The translations under genes and the position numbers were made by a program. A DNA stretch of 64,000 nt from Acinetobacter sp. C26M (GTDB lineage Bacteria; Pseudomonadota; Gammaproteobacteria; Pseudomonadales; Moraxellaceae). The stretch spans positions 1,364,001-1,428,000 of the forward strand of contig NZ_CP098478.1 in assembly GCF_023702675.1 (NCBI RefSeq), given 5' to 3'. The notes below the pieces were generated by a model. It made no database searches and was not told where the DNA came from. It saw only the letters and a list, made by a program, of their open reading frames with translations. Shown piece by piece: positions 27,002-35,916 of this stretch (positions within the stretch are counted from its first letter, which is position 1; every line of letters begins with the position of its first letter).

Positions 27002-29878
27002 TTAAATGGAATATCTTGCGGTTGACTGCTGCTTTTGTTTTTGCAGGTATTCTGTTGCATGAGTTGATGTCAGCGGTTGTGAAAATAAGTAACCCTGTAA
27101 TATGTCGCAATTTTGTCGTTTTAAATACTCATATTGCTGTTCTGTCTCAACACCTTCAGCCACAACTTTTAAGCCAATGGTTTTGCCCATGGCAATCATG
27201 GCATTAACGATCGCATCTTGTTTTGCATTACCAATTTTCGAGATAAAAGCACGATCAATTTTTAAAATGTCAATTGGATATTCGGTGAGGTAAGCAAGAG
27301 AAGAGTAGCCTGTACCGAAGTCATCCAGTGCGATCGAAATCTGGCGTTCTTTAATGGCATTCAACACCGTTTTGACACTGTCGGTATTTTCGATAAAGGC
27401 AGATTCAGTAATTTCCAATTCCAGATTTTTGCCTGAGATCTCGTAAGTATTTAATACAGCATCAATATCATGCAACAGTTGGCCGCGTAAAATTTGCTGT
27501 GCCACGATGTTGACTGCGATATTGATATTGTTAAAACCAAGTTTTTGCCATGTTTGCAGTTGCTTTGCCGCTTCATGCAAAACTAGTTGTCCAATATCAG
27601 AAATCAGGCTGGTACTTTCCGCTAAAGGAATGAAAATGTTTGGCATGATCAGCCCCTTGGTTGGATGCTTCCAACGGATTAGGGCTTCAAAACCATTAAT
27701 TTGATGATTATGCGCATTAATCTTTGGCTGATAGTATACAACTAGCTCGTTATTCTGAATGGCTTTTCTCAGATCGAGCTCTAAATCTGTATATTTGGCA
27801 ACAAAATTTGCTCTTTCATTGGAATAGTAGCGAATGGTATTCCCACCTAAGCGTTTGGCCTCAGTCAGTGCTTGTTCAGCATGAGTATTTAAGTTGTCAA
27901 CTTGGCGTCCATGTTCTGGATATATAGCGACACCAATCGAAATACTGACGAAGTATTCTTGATCTGCAAGGTAAAATGGTTTGCTAAAGGCTTCAACGAT
28001 ATTATTGCACAGTTGATGAATCGGTGGATGTAGTGGCGAAATTTCATAGATAATCGCAAAATCATCAGCGCTTAAGTGTGCGACCAATAAGGCATCAATA
28101 TTACTAATGCGCAGACGTTGTGCCACTTGTTTCAACAGCTCATTACCTGCTTGATTGCTAATAATTTCATTCAGGGCACGGAAACGGTCTATATTTAAAC
28201 GAATGACAGCTAAATGTTGGATCGATGCTTCATTGACTAAATACTGGTGCAATTGCTGCTGATAATAAAACCGGTTGGGTAGATCGGTAAGCGTATCGTA
28301 ATTGGTCAGATAAGAAAGGCGTTGCTCTTGATGTTTACGTTCGGTTTGATCTGAAACAATCCCAATATAATTGATAACACGCTCTTGTTCATCTTTCACA
28401 GCATTGATATGAATCCATAAAAAACAAGATTTTTCAGAACTATAGGTTTCTTGAAATTCACCTTCATATTCCTGTTCTTCACGTAGGGTATCGAGAATCG
28501 ATAAATGAAAATTATGATGATGTTGCTTATTTTGCTTGGTAATTTCAAATAACTGTTTATCGATGATGGCCTGTTTATCCATTCCTGTCAGCTGTTCATA
28601 TTTAGGATTGACTTCAACATAGTTAAAGTTTTCATCTAAAATAAAAATACCTTCTGAGGCTTGCTCAAATACGCTGGCAGCAAGTTTTAAGCGCTCTTGA
28701 TCTTTCTTTTCCTGATTAATATCGCGATGGATACCTACCATGCGTAAAGGGGTGTCATCTTTTGGATCTCTTAAAATTACCTGTCCAACATCGTGAATCC
28801 AAGTCCATTCACCATTATGGCGTTTAATTCTAAATGTTTCTTCGTAACGTTTGGTTTGACCACATAAATGATTATATAAGGTATTTTTTACTCGTTCGAT
28901 ATCATCAGGATGAATGATTTTATGCAACAGAGTGTAATGGTTTTCAGAATGGCGGGTAACGGCCTGACTATGTGCATTGGTCACACCAACGGTATGATTT
29001 TCAAGATTCCAGTCCCAAGGGCGGATACCAGCAGTTTCGTGAGCAAAGCTTAAGTTTTGACGATGCTCTTCTAAGCTTTCATTCATTTGTGTGAGATCAA
29101 ACGTACGCTCACGAACTTTTTGTTCCAACAGGTGGTTGTTGAATTGTAGTTGCGCTTCAATATCTTTGGACTTATTTACTTCGCGTTGTAGTTGCTGACA
29201 CAGTTCTTCAGTCCATTGGTTATGCTGCTCAGCCACGTCAATCAGTTGTTTATTTTTATCTAAAACCAAGGCCAAGCGTTTATGAATTTTATAGGTCACT
29301 TGCGCGCAGAGTACGGTGGCAAAAAATGAGGAATAATAAGCCAGATAGAACAGGGTATGGTCGTGGTCTCGATGCAAAAGCTGTGAGATGATTAAGGGGG
29401 CAATACTTGGGATAAAAAATAAGAAAAAGTAGCGAATATGTTGGGTTAAAAACGTCAGTGCAATGATATGGGAAGCAGTGAGCAATAAAGCCGTGAGGGT
29501 TAGCACATGCGACCCAATCAAATGCGGGATATCGACTGACAAATAATGATTGATGACAATGGTATTTACCCCAATCAGCAAGCCAGTAAAGAAACAGATC
29601 AGTTGGAAAATGATATTGGTCTGGTTGCTATAACGAACTGAGGAATAACGTTTTAATAAGAAATGACAAATACAGGTAAAACTGAACAAAAGGATGAGGG
29701 TGATACTCATCCATGTTGTAAAAATGTTGGATTCAAAAGAGTAAAAAATACCAAATAGCGCATAATCTAACAGACAAATACAAAATACGCTTAAGACGAA
29801 TAAACGTACGTGATTTGGATAATCAATTTGGTCTGTATAGATAAACTGTGGCAAATTTTTGTCCTGAACCCCTAACAT
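27002..29878 (-). CDS. Membrane PAS-GGDEF-EAL protein, probable c-di-GMP phosphodiesterase
   Basis: 958 residues. Residues 1 to about 210 hold seven or so hydrophobic helices, forming a membrane sensor. A coiled-coil-like segment (215-285) and two PAS/PAC units (about 285-395 and 395-520) follow. The GGDEF-type domain (about 525-690) has its catalytic GGDEF replaced by SADDF (603-607), so cyclase activity is unlikely. The EAL domain (about 700-945) looks intact: EALIRW (E731), LELEITES, IALDDFGTGYSSL, DILKIDRAFI and VVAEGVET. I infer a c-di-GMP phosphodiesterase, with the degenerate GGDEF as a possible GTP sensor. The signal is unknown. No operon partner is visible. Confidence 0.9.
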   Translation of the reverse strand: MLGVQDKNLPQFIYTDQIDYPNHVRLFVLSVFCICLLDYALFGIFYSFESNIFTTWMSITLILLFSFTCICHFLLKRYSSVRYSNQTNIIFQLICFFTGLLIGVNTIVINHYLSVDIPHLIGSHVLTLTALLLTASHIIALTFLTQHIRYFFLFFIPSIAPLIISQLLHRDHDHTLFYLAYYSSFFATVLCAQVTYKIHKRLALVLDKNKQLIDVAEQHNQWTEELCQQLQREVNKSKDIEAQLQFNNHLLEQKVRERTFDLTQMNESLEEHRQNLSFAHETAGIRPWDWNLENHTVGVTNAHSQAVTRHSENHYTLLHKIIHPDDIERVKNTLYNHLCGQTKRYEETFRIKRHNGEWTWIHDVGQVILRDPKDDTPLRMVGIHRDINQEKKDQERLKLAASVFEQASEGIFILDENFNYVEVNPKYEQLTGMDKQAIIDKQLFEITKQNKQHHHNFHLSILDTLREEQEYEGEFQETYSSEKSCFLWIHINAVKDEQERVINYIGIVSDQTERKHQEQRLSYLTNYDTLTDLPNRFYYQQQLHQYLVNEASIQHLAVIRLNIDRFRALNEIISNQAGNELLKQVAQRLRISNIDALLVAHLSADDFAIIYEISPLHPPIHQLCNNIVEAFSKPFYLADQEYFVSISIGVAIYPEHGRQVDNLNTHAEQALTEAKRLGGNTIRYYSNERANFVAKYTDLELDLRKAIQNNELVVYYQPKINAHNHQINGFEALIRWKHPTKGLIMPNIFIPLAESTSLISDIGQLVLHEAAKQLQTWQKLGFNNINIAVNIVAQQILRGQLLHDIDAVLNTYEISGKNLELEITESAFIENTDSVKTVLNAIKERQISIALDDFGTGYSSLAYLTEYPIDILKIDRAFISKIGNAKQDAIVNAMIAMGKTIGLKVVAEGVETEQQYEYLKRQNCDILQGYLFSQPLTSTHATEYLQKQKQQSTARYSI

Positions 29879-29992
29879 ACAAAGAATAATCCTTTTAATT
29901 TTTTATCTATATTCACAGTCTTTGTTTTTTTGTAAACAGACGGAGCTTAATTTAAATTAGCGCTAAACATCACAGAAAGCAATGCCAAGTAC

Positions 29993-30712
29993 TTAGCTCA
30001 ATGAGAAGTGATAATTTAAAATTGACAAGGCAACGACAGGAGCGGTTTCAGTTCTTAAAACACGATCACCAATGCACCAGTTTTTAAATTGATGTTGATT
30101 AGCCAAGTGAATCTCAGCTTCACTCAAGCCACCTTCTGGGCCAATCAATAGTGCAATATCTGGTGAACTGTCGAGTAAGACATTGTCTTGGTCTTTGTTT
30201 GGAGCCAGTACAAAGCGCGAATGTGGTAATTCGGAATTCAGCCATTCAGTTAAGCTGATTGGTGGCAAAACTTGAGGAACACGGTTCATGCCACATTGCT
30301 CACAAGCGGCTATGGCGACTGATTGCCAATGATCTATTTTCTTCTGATCACGATCGTACTTTAAACGCATTTCACAACGTTCACTGGTGAGCAGTTGAAT
30401 GCTCGCCACTCCCAATTCAGTGGCTTTCTGAATCGCATAATCCATGCGATCACCTTTACTCATCACCTGACCCAACACAACACGGAATGGTGCGGTACGA
30501 TCGGCTGGATCAAACTGGTCTACAGAAACAAAGGCATTTTTCTTGTTGATTTCTATCAGGGTAACGACATATTCACCACCTTTTCCATTGAAAAAGATGG
30601 CTTGTTCTTGCTCTTTTGCACGCAGTACACGGACCCAATGGTGAAATACCGATTCAGTTAATTCAATGGTATTGCCAGTGTTTAATTCAGTTTCGATATA
30701 AAAACGATTCAT
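29993..30712 (-). CDS. rsmE: 16S rRNA (uracil-1498 N3) methyltransferase RsmE
   Basis: SAM-dependent SPOUT methyltransferase acting on U1498 of 16S rRNA. It has about 239 residues with an N-terminal PUA-like domain (HHWVRVLRAKEQEQAIFFNGKGGEY). The SPOUT core contains VLGQVMSKGDRMDYAIQKATELGV, SERCE and the knot LLIGPEGGLSEAEI ... VLRTETAPVVAL. I prefer ATG 30712 (MNRFYIE) to a TTG at 30733. It follows metF almost without a gap, placing a SAM consumer in a SAM-recycling operon. Confidence 0.94.
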   Translation of the reverse strand: MNRFYIETELNTGNTIELTESVFHHWVRVLRAKEQEQAIFFNGKGGEYVVTLIEINKKNAFVSVDQFDPADRTAPFRVVLGQVMSKGDRMDYAIQKATELGVASIQLLTSERCEMRLKYDRDQKKIDHWQSVAIAACEQCGMNRVPQVLPPISLTEWLNSELPHSRFVLAPNKDQDNVLLDSSPDIALLIGPEGGLSEAEIHLANQHQFKNWCIGDRVLRTETAPVVALSILNYHFSLS

Positions 30713-30734
30713 GCTTGGGTCGTGCTCGTACAAA

Positions 30735-31571
30735 TTAGTTTAAACCAAGATCGACAACAAGTTGTCGAGTCGGTTCGGTTTGGTTCATTGAATAAAAGTG
30801 TAGGGTAGGTGCACCACCAACAATCAAGCGTTCGCAAAGTTTTACAATCACTTCGTGACCAAATGCTTTGATACTTGCACTGTCATCGCCATACGCTGCG
30901 AGTTGCTTACGGATCCAACGTGGAATTTCTGCACCTGTACCATCTGCAAAGCGGATCAAGTTGCTTGCATTGGTGATCGGCATAATACCTGGTGCAACTG
31001 GAATATTCACGCCAGCTTTGGCAATGCGCTCAATAAAGTAGAAATAAGCATCTGGATTGAAGAAAAATTGAGTAATGCCTGCATTCGCGCCTGCATTTAC
31101 TTTTTCAACAAAACGTTGAATGTCACCATCAAAAGTCTCAGCTTGAGGATGCATTTCAGGATATGCGGCAACTTCAATGTGGAAGTGATCGCCTGAATGC
31201 TCACGAATAAAGCGGACTAAGTCCTGTGCATAAGGCAGCTCACCTAGGCCGACCTGACCTGAAGGCAAATCGCCACGTAAAGCGACAATACGATCAATCC
31301 CTTGAGATTTATATAAATCTAAGAGTTCAGCAATACGTGCTTTGTCATCACCAATACATGAGAGGTGAGGCGCAACTGGTGTACCTTTGCCGTTAAAGTC
31401 ACTAATCGCAGCTAAAGTACGTTCACGTGTCGAACCACCCGCACCATAGGTAATCGAGAAAAATTCTGGATTTAATAATTGTAATTCTTGATGAACAAGT
31501 TTTAATTTTTCCGCGCCCGCATCTGTTTTAGGTGGGAAAAATTCAAAAGAAATAGGAACACGCTTTGTCAT
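30735..31571 (-). CDS. metF: 5,10-methylenetetrahydrofolate reductase
   Basis: FAD enzyme that reduces methylene-THF to methyl-THF for methionine synthesis. The 278 residues form a TIM barrel with ISFEFFPPKTDAGAEKL (catalytic Glu region), FFSITYGAGGSTRERT, DRIVALRGDLP, EVAAYPEMHPQAE, QFFFNPDAYFYF and PGIMPITNA. It is the second gene after ahcY, separated from it by a terminator-like hairpin. Confidence 0.97.
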   Translation of the reverse strand: MTKRVPISFEFFPPKTDAGAEKLKLVHQELQLLNPEFFSITYGAGGSTRERTLAAISDFNGKGTPVAPHLSCIGDDKARIAELLDLYKSQGIDRIVALRGDLPSGQVGLGELPYAQDLVRFIREHSGDHFHIEVAAYPEMHPQAETFDGDIQRFVEKVNAGANAGITQFFFNPDAYFYFIERIAKAGVNIPVAPGIMPITNASNLIRFADGTGAEIPRWIRKQLAAYGDDSASIKAFGHEVIVKLCERLIVGGAPTLHFYSMNQTEPTRQLVVDLGLN

Positions 31572-31610
31572 TTCAAATCCTTTTTAAAATCGCTTGGAAA
31601 TTTTAGAAAA

Positions 31611-31638
31611 AAGGGCAGTCCGTAAAACGTCTGCCCTG
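31611..31638 (-). terminator. Terminator-like hairpin between ahcY and metF
   Basis: AGGGCAG (31612-31618) pairs with CTGCCCT (31631-31637), with a further CGT/ACG inner stem. On the minus strand the arm is followed by TTTTTTCT. It would let only part of the ahcY transcripts continue into metF-rsmE. Confidence 0.75.
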
Positions 31639-31644
31639 ATTTTC

Positions 31645-33027
31645 TTAATATTTATAAGCGTCAGATTTGAACGGACCTTCAACAGGAACGCCAAGGTAAT
31701 CTGCTTGTACTTGCGTTAATTGGGTTAATACACCGCCAAAACCAAGAACCATTGCAGCAGCTACTTCCTCATCTAATTTCTTAGGAAGTACTTCTACACG
31801 AATTGCAGCTTGTTTTTGCTCAGCAGGTAAGTCAGCAAATTTTTCAGCAAATAAATGCATTTGACCTAAGACTTGGTTTGCAAATGAACCATCCATCACA
31901 CGTGAAGGGTGACCTGTTGCATTACCTAAGTTCACTAAGCGACCTTCAGAAAGAAGAATTAAGTAGTTGTTTTCATCTTCTGAACGATACACTTGGTGGA
32001 CTTGAGGCTTCACTTCAACCCACTTATAACCACGGAGGTATGCAGTGTCGATTTCTGTATCGAAGTGACCGATGTTACACACTACAGCACCCGCTTTTAA
32101 GCTATCTAACATTGCAGAGTCACACACATGGTAGTTACCAGTTGTGGTCACAACAAGATCAGTATTGCCCAATAAGTCTTGGTTAATGTCTTCTTTTTTG
32201 CCAGTTTGTACGCCATTTTTATATGGAGATACAACTTCATATCCATCCATACATGCTTGCATTGCACAAATTGGATCAACTTCAGTTACACGAACGATCA
32301 TGCCTTCTTGACGTAAAGACTGCGCAGAACCTTTACCTACGTCACCATAACCGATTACAAGTGCACGACGACCAGAAAGTAACATGTCAGTCGCACGTTT
32401 GATGGCATCGTTTAATGAGTGACGGCAACCGTATTTATTGTCATTTTTTGATTTCGTGATTGAATCATTCACGTTGATCGCTGGTACTTTAAGCGAACCA
32501 TCTTTCCACATTTCTAATAGGCGTTGTACACCTGTAGTAGTTTCTTCAGTAATACCGTGGATACGCTCTAAAAGTGCAGGGTATTTGTCATGAACAAGTG
32601 CAGTTAAGTCGCCGCCATCGTCCAAGATCATGTTGGCATCCCAAGGCTGACCATTGACATTGATCTGCTGCTCTAAACACCATACATATTCTTCTTCAGT
32701 TTCACCTTTCCAAGCGAATACAGGAACACCGCTTGCAGCAATGGCAGCAGCAGCATGGTCTTGAGTAGAGAAGATGTTGCAAGAGGTCCAACGTACTTCT
32801 GCGCCAAGCTCAACCAATGTTTCAATAAGAACAGCTGTTTGGATTGTCATGTGAATACAACCCAAAATTTTAGCACCAGCAAGTGGTTTAGCAGCTGAAT
32901 AACGCTTACGTAAGCCGATCAAAGCTGGCATTTCTGCTTCAGCAAGTTTGATCTCTTTACGACCGTAGTCAGCAAGGGAAATATCAGCAACTTTATAATC
33001 TGTAAATGAAGCATTCACCGCGTTCAT
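31645..33027 (-). CDS. ahcY: Adenosylhomocysteinase
   Basis: NAD enzyme that hydrolyses S-adenosylhomocysteine to adenosine and homocysteine. The 460 residues show [35 protein letters not shown], the substrate segment [25 protein letters not shown], the NAD fold [15 protein letters not shown] and the C-terminal [17 protein letters not shown] stands 7 nt before the ATG. The leader carries an SAH riboswitch, so expression should rise when its substrate accumulates. Confidence 0.98.
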   Translation of the reverse strand: MNAVNASFTDYKVADISLADYGRKEIKLAEAEMPALIGLRKRYSAAKPLAGAKILGCIHMTIQTAVLIETLVELGAEVRWTSCNIFSTQDHAAAAIAASGVPVFAWKGETEEEYVWCLEQQINVNGQPWDANMILDDGGDLTALVHDKYPALLERIHGITEETTTGVQRLLEMWKDGSLKVPAINVNDSITKSKNDNKYGCRHSLNDAIKRATDMLLSGRRALVIGYGDVGKGSAQSLRQEGMIVRVTEVDPICAMQACMDGYEVVSPYKNGVQTGKKEDINQDLLGNTDLVVTTTGNYHVCDSAMLDSLKAGAVVCNIGHFDTEIDTAYLRGYKWVEVKPQVHQVYRSEDENNYLILLSEGRLVNLGNATGHPSRVMDGSFANQVLGQMHLFAEKFADLPAEQKQAAIRVEVLPKKLDEEVAAAMVLGFGGVLTQLTQVQADYLGVPVEGPFKSDAYKY

Positions 33028-33068
33028 CAGGATCTCCTAGAAAAAATAGTATGGATCATTCTGTTCGC

Positions 33069-33167
33069 GGATGCCGTTGTTGGTTAAAACGAATGTCTAA
33101 CCGATCGTCGAGCCTGGCAAATTGATCTTTAGTGCCGATCAATTGTCGCAGCATCCCTCGACTGGGC
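33069..33167 (-). ncRNA. SAH riboswitch upstream of ahcY
   Basis: On the minus strand the leader shows the SAH riboswitch layout: GTCGAGGGATGCTGCGAC, a small hairpin TTGATC/GATCAA, GCCAGGCTCGACGATCGG, a hairpin GGTTA/TAACC and finally ACGGCATCC. TCGAG pairs with CTCGA (P1), and GGATGC pairs with GCATCC further down (long-range/pseudoknot helix). These match my memory of the RF01057 consensus (CGAGG..GC.UGC, CCAGGCUCG, terminal GGC-GCC-like strand). It ends 41 nt before ahcY, the classic target of this ON-type switch. Confidence 0.88.
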
Positions 33168-33170
33168 ATA

Positions 33171-33199
33171 ATGATACTTGGAAATTGAGTTGGTTCCAA
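33171..33199 (-). promoter_or_regulatory. Promoter for the SAH riboswitch-ahcY transcript
   Basis: On the minus strand, TTGGAA (-35, 4 of 6), a 17-nt spacer and TATCAT (-10, 5 of 6) sit directly upstream of the riboswitch, placing the start at its 5' edge. Confidence 0.6.
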
Positions 33200-33326
33200 T
33201 GAAAATTTGTACGAAATGGTTAGAAAATGAGGGATTAAATAGAAGGGGAGAAATGTTTAAATATTGATTCTTAGCAATCAGGATTCCAAATCCCTTTGAA
33301 ACCCTGAACGATCAGAAAATTTGTCA

Positions 33327-33533
33327 TTATGCTTTTAAATGATCTTCGAATTCTTCGCCAAGCTGCATTGCTAAAGCATTACCAGATAAGTCACATGTGA
33401 CTAGACCATATTCTTTTTTAAAGCTGAATGTAAAACCACGGTTATCTGTCAGATTTTTAACTGAATAGCCTAATTTTTCTAACCAAATACGGAAAGCCAA
33501 TACGTTTTTTGCTTTAACAACTCTGTTTTTCAT
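33327..33533 (-). CDS. Small conserved protein, unknown function
   Basis: 68 residues, basic at the N-terminus (MKNRVVKAKNVLAFRIWLEKLGYSV) with a compact C-terminal half (FSFKKEYGLVTCDLSGNALAMQLGEEFEDHL). No signal peptide or membrane helix is seen. I chose ATG 33533 because AAGGAG stands 7 nt upstream; a start seven codons earlier lacks one. The fold and function are not recognised. The strong ribosome site and even codon use make it a likely real gene. Confidence 0.75.
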   Translation of the reverse strand: MKNRVVKAKNVLAFRIWLEKLGYSVKNLTDNRGFTFSFKKEYGLVTCDLSGNALAMQLGEEFEDHLKA

Positions 33534-33772
33534 GACAGATCTCCTTGTGAACATGTAAATATTAATAAGGGTCGGTTAAATTTTTTTAAAGGGGGATTGC
33601 ATAGATTTATTTTTCCACATGTAAGTAATGTAAATTTAGCGTAATTTTTATAGAGAGAAACTTATCTGCTGTTTGTTTATATTTTTGATTTTGTTTGATT
33701 ATTTAATTCTGATATTTTAAAAAATAAACTCCTTTTTTTTATAAATGGCGCAGGATAAATGTAAAAAATAAT

Positions 33773-33807
33773 TTCATTTTCCACTTTTAACAAAAATGGA
33801 AAATGAA
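33773..33807 (-). terminator. Probable terminator after gloB
   Basis: An 11-bp stem TTCATTTTCCA/TGGAAAATGAA with a 13-nt loop, followed on the minus strand by A/T-rich sequence with a T-run. The stem has few G-C pairs, so the strength is uncertain. Confidence 0.5.
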
Positions 33808-33830
33808 TCGTTTAAATTTAATGCGTTTAT

Positions 33831-34562
33831 TTAGAACTGGTCTTTCAAACTGCGGATACGTGCAAAATCTTCAGCACTTTCTGTACGTAAAAAGGGGTTG
33901 GTTTCAAGTTCTAATTCAATGGTACTTGGCAGGGTGATTTGATCTGCTGCTCTTAGAGCTTTGACCTGCTCTAACCGCTGCTGTAATGCCATATTGTCTG
34001 GTTCAACGGTGAGGGCAAATTCTGCATTGGCAAGGGTATATTCATGCGTGCAATATACTTTAGTTTGAATAGGTAAGGCAGCCAGTCGATTTAAAGAGTG
34101 ATACATTTGTTCGGCAGTGCCTTCAAACAATCGACCACAGCCCATTGCAAATAAGGTGTCACCACTAAACAGCGTCTCTAGTTTTTCAATGAAATAAGTA
34201 ATATGCCCTAGGGTGTGACCTGGCGTCGCAATAATTTCAACGTTTAGATCATTGAAATGAAAGTGATCATCATTTTGTAATGGGTTGGAGATCAGGGAAA
34301 TTTTACTCAATTCATCGCGTGGACCGTAGACCATTATATTCTGATCGGCGAGTAAACCTTCAACTCCACCTGTATGATCTTTATGCCAATGGGTCAACCA
34401 AATTTGCTTCAGTTGCAATTGGTGTTGCTGGCAAAACTCAATGACTAAGCTGGCTTCTGTTGGATCGATCGCAACAACTTCTTGTGTATCTGTATCTTCC
34501 AATAACCAAATATAGTTTTTTAAGGCATTTTTTACGTCAATTGCATGAATCTTATAATGCAT
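33831..34562 (-). CDS. gloB: Hydroxyacylglutathione hydrolase (glyoxalase II)
   Basis: Metallo-beta-lactamase-fold enzyme that hydrolyses S-lactoylglutathione to D-lactate and glutathione. The 243 residues contain the metal motif LTHWHKDHTGG (His58, His60, Asp62, His63), ATPGHTLGHI (third-ligand His), LFSGDTLFAMGCGRLFEG (bridging Asp) and VYCTHEYTLANAEFA (His near residue 166). The C-terminal substrate-binding part is slightly short but present. It is a single gene. Confidence 0.95.
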   Translation of the reverse strand: MHYKIHAIDVKNALKNYIWLLEDTDTQEVVAIDPTEASLVIEFCQQHQLQLKQIWLTHWHKDHTGGVEGLLADQNIMVYGPRDELSKISLISNPLQNDDHFHFNDLNVEIIATPGHTLGHITYFIEKLETLFSGDTLFAMGCGRLFEGTAEQMYHSLNRLAALPIQTKVYCTHEYTLANAEFALTVEPDNMALQQRLEQVKALRAADQITLPSTIELELETNPFLRTESAEDFARIRSLKDQF

Positions 34563-34929
34563 AGCCGAATCCTAAATCTTTGTTTCATGTGGTTATTGCG
34601 GATTGGGTACTCATAGTGAGTGCCTGTTTCTAGTGTAAGTGTAAATGCAATCTAGTGCAAAAGTCGTGTTGATTAGGAGCGCGGCTTAATGACTTTTTAG
34701 GGCATATTTTGACAGCAAAGTTCAGTCGATATCTTTATCGTTGACAAGTACCATATTTTCAATGAAGATGAAGTGAATATTAGATAAGTTAATGATTTAT
34801 ATTCATCTTTATTTATATAGAAACACTTAATTAAAGCTAAACAATATCAATAATTAGATTTAATAAGAGAAATACAGATTCTTTGCAATGGGTGATAAGT
34901 GATAAATCAGAAGAATAAGAGAGGGAATT
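34563..34929. other. 367-nt gene-free region between gloB and the 328-aa unknown gene
   Basis: A+T-rich and divergent on both sides, so it holds two promoters. Two TTGACA-like hexamers occur near 34708 and 34742, but neither has a convincing -10 at normal spacing. No hairpin or small gene stands out. Confidence 0.4.
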
Positions 34930-35916
34930 ATGTCTGAAATGATCGATCATGAAGTGGTCATTATTTTTAAAAAATATTTATATCCACTCTCTGCCAAGCT
35001 TACTGAAATGTTGAATGAGCATTTTAGCCATCAAACTGAAAGACGGGGCTGTGGCTATACGCAAGCGACACGTGTTATTGCGGAGTTTATTTCTCAAGTT
35101 CGAGATCCAGTTGGGTTTCAGGATTTACGCATTTTTGAAGAATATGAAACCAAAGCTTTACGTAATATTCTTAATCAAAGCTCATCTTATGGCTTAGAGT
35201 TAGAGACGTGGCGAAATTTAGATATCAATTTAGACGTTCAAAAGTGCTTGCAGCGTTTAAATCCAGAAGAGAGCTTTGCGCAGAGCTTACAGCAGCAAGT
35301 CGATTTTCAAGCCACACTCAGAAACATTCATCAATATACCCAACTCGAAGAAAGCAAATTGATTTGCCAGTTACTGACTGACATTATCCTGCCTCAAGAT
35401 GCAAGAAGTCTTGAAATGATTGAGTGTCAGGCCTTAGAGGAAAAACCTAAAGTCGGTTCTTGTCCGATGGCTGAGAAATTCTTTTTGCGTATTGCACATC
35501 ATCGTTTATTAAGGCAGGGCGAAATCAATATTTTTGTCGATACACAGCAGCAACCAATCATGATGGAAAAACTGAACATGGGGGATAATCATTCCTGTAT
35601 CAGTCTGGTGCCTTTGATGATGAATGGGGTGCGTTTACCTGCGGGTAGTTTATTTTCAGCCAGTTATGACATTGAGCAACTCGCTAAGCATAAAAATAAG
35701 CAATATAAAGGCTACGTGATTCCAAGTGCTGAGATGAATGGCTTTTGGTTTTTACGCTTGACCACTTTGGCCGTGTCTCCTGAAAATCGTGCACGTGCCT
35801 TTGGTTATCATTTTAAACAACAGATCGATAATGGATTATTTAGACCTGATACAACCGAATTGAGCCAACTCATGGATATTGCCCAAGATCAAATTTATGT
35901 AGGACATCCATGCTAA
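34930..35916 (+). CDS. Hypothetical protein paired with an HDAC-like enzyme
   Basis: A soluble 328-residue protein with no signal peptide or membrane helix; I do not recognise it. The N-terminal half is helical and Gln/Glu-rich (about 1-165). The second half (about 170-328) contains AEKFFLRIAHHRLLRQGEI, NHSCISLVPLMMNGVRLPAG and a strand-rich end. Cysteines occur at 39, near 177 and at the C-terminus (GHPC), without a clear metal motif. GAGGG precedes the ATG. The last 7 nt overlap the deacetylase gene, so the two are co-translated and probably work together. Confidence 0.75.
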   Translation: MSEMIDHEVVIIFKKYLYPLSAKLTEMLNEHFSHQTERRGCGYTQATRVIAEFISQVRDPVGFQDLRIFEEYETKALRNILNQSSSYGLELETWRNLDINLDVQKCLQRLNPEESFAQSLQQQVDFQATLRNIHQYTQLEESKLICQLLTDIILPQDARSLEMIECQALEEKPKVGSCPMAEKFFLRIAHHRLLRQGEINIFVDTQQQPIMMEKLNMGDNHSCISLVPLMMNGVRLPAGSLFSASYDIEQLAKHKNKQYKGYVIPSAEMNGFWFLRLTTLAVSPENRARAFGYHFKQQIDNGLFRPDTTELSQLMDIAQDQIYVGHPC

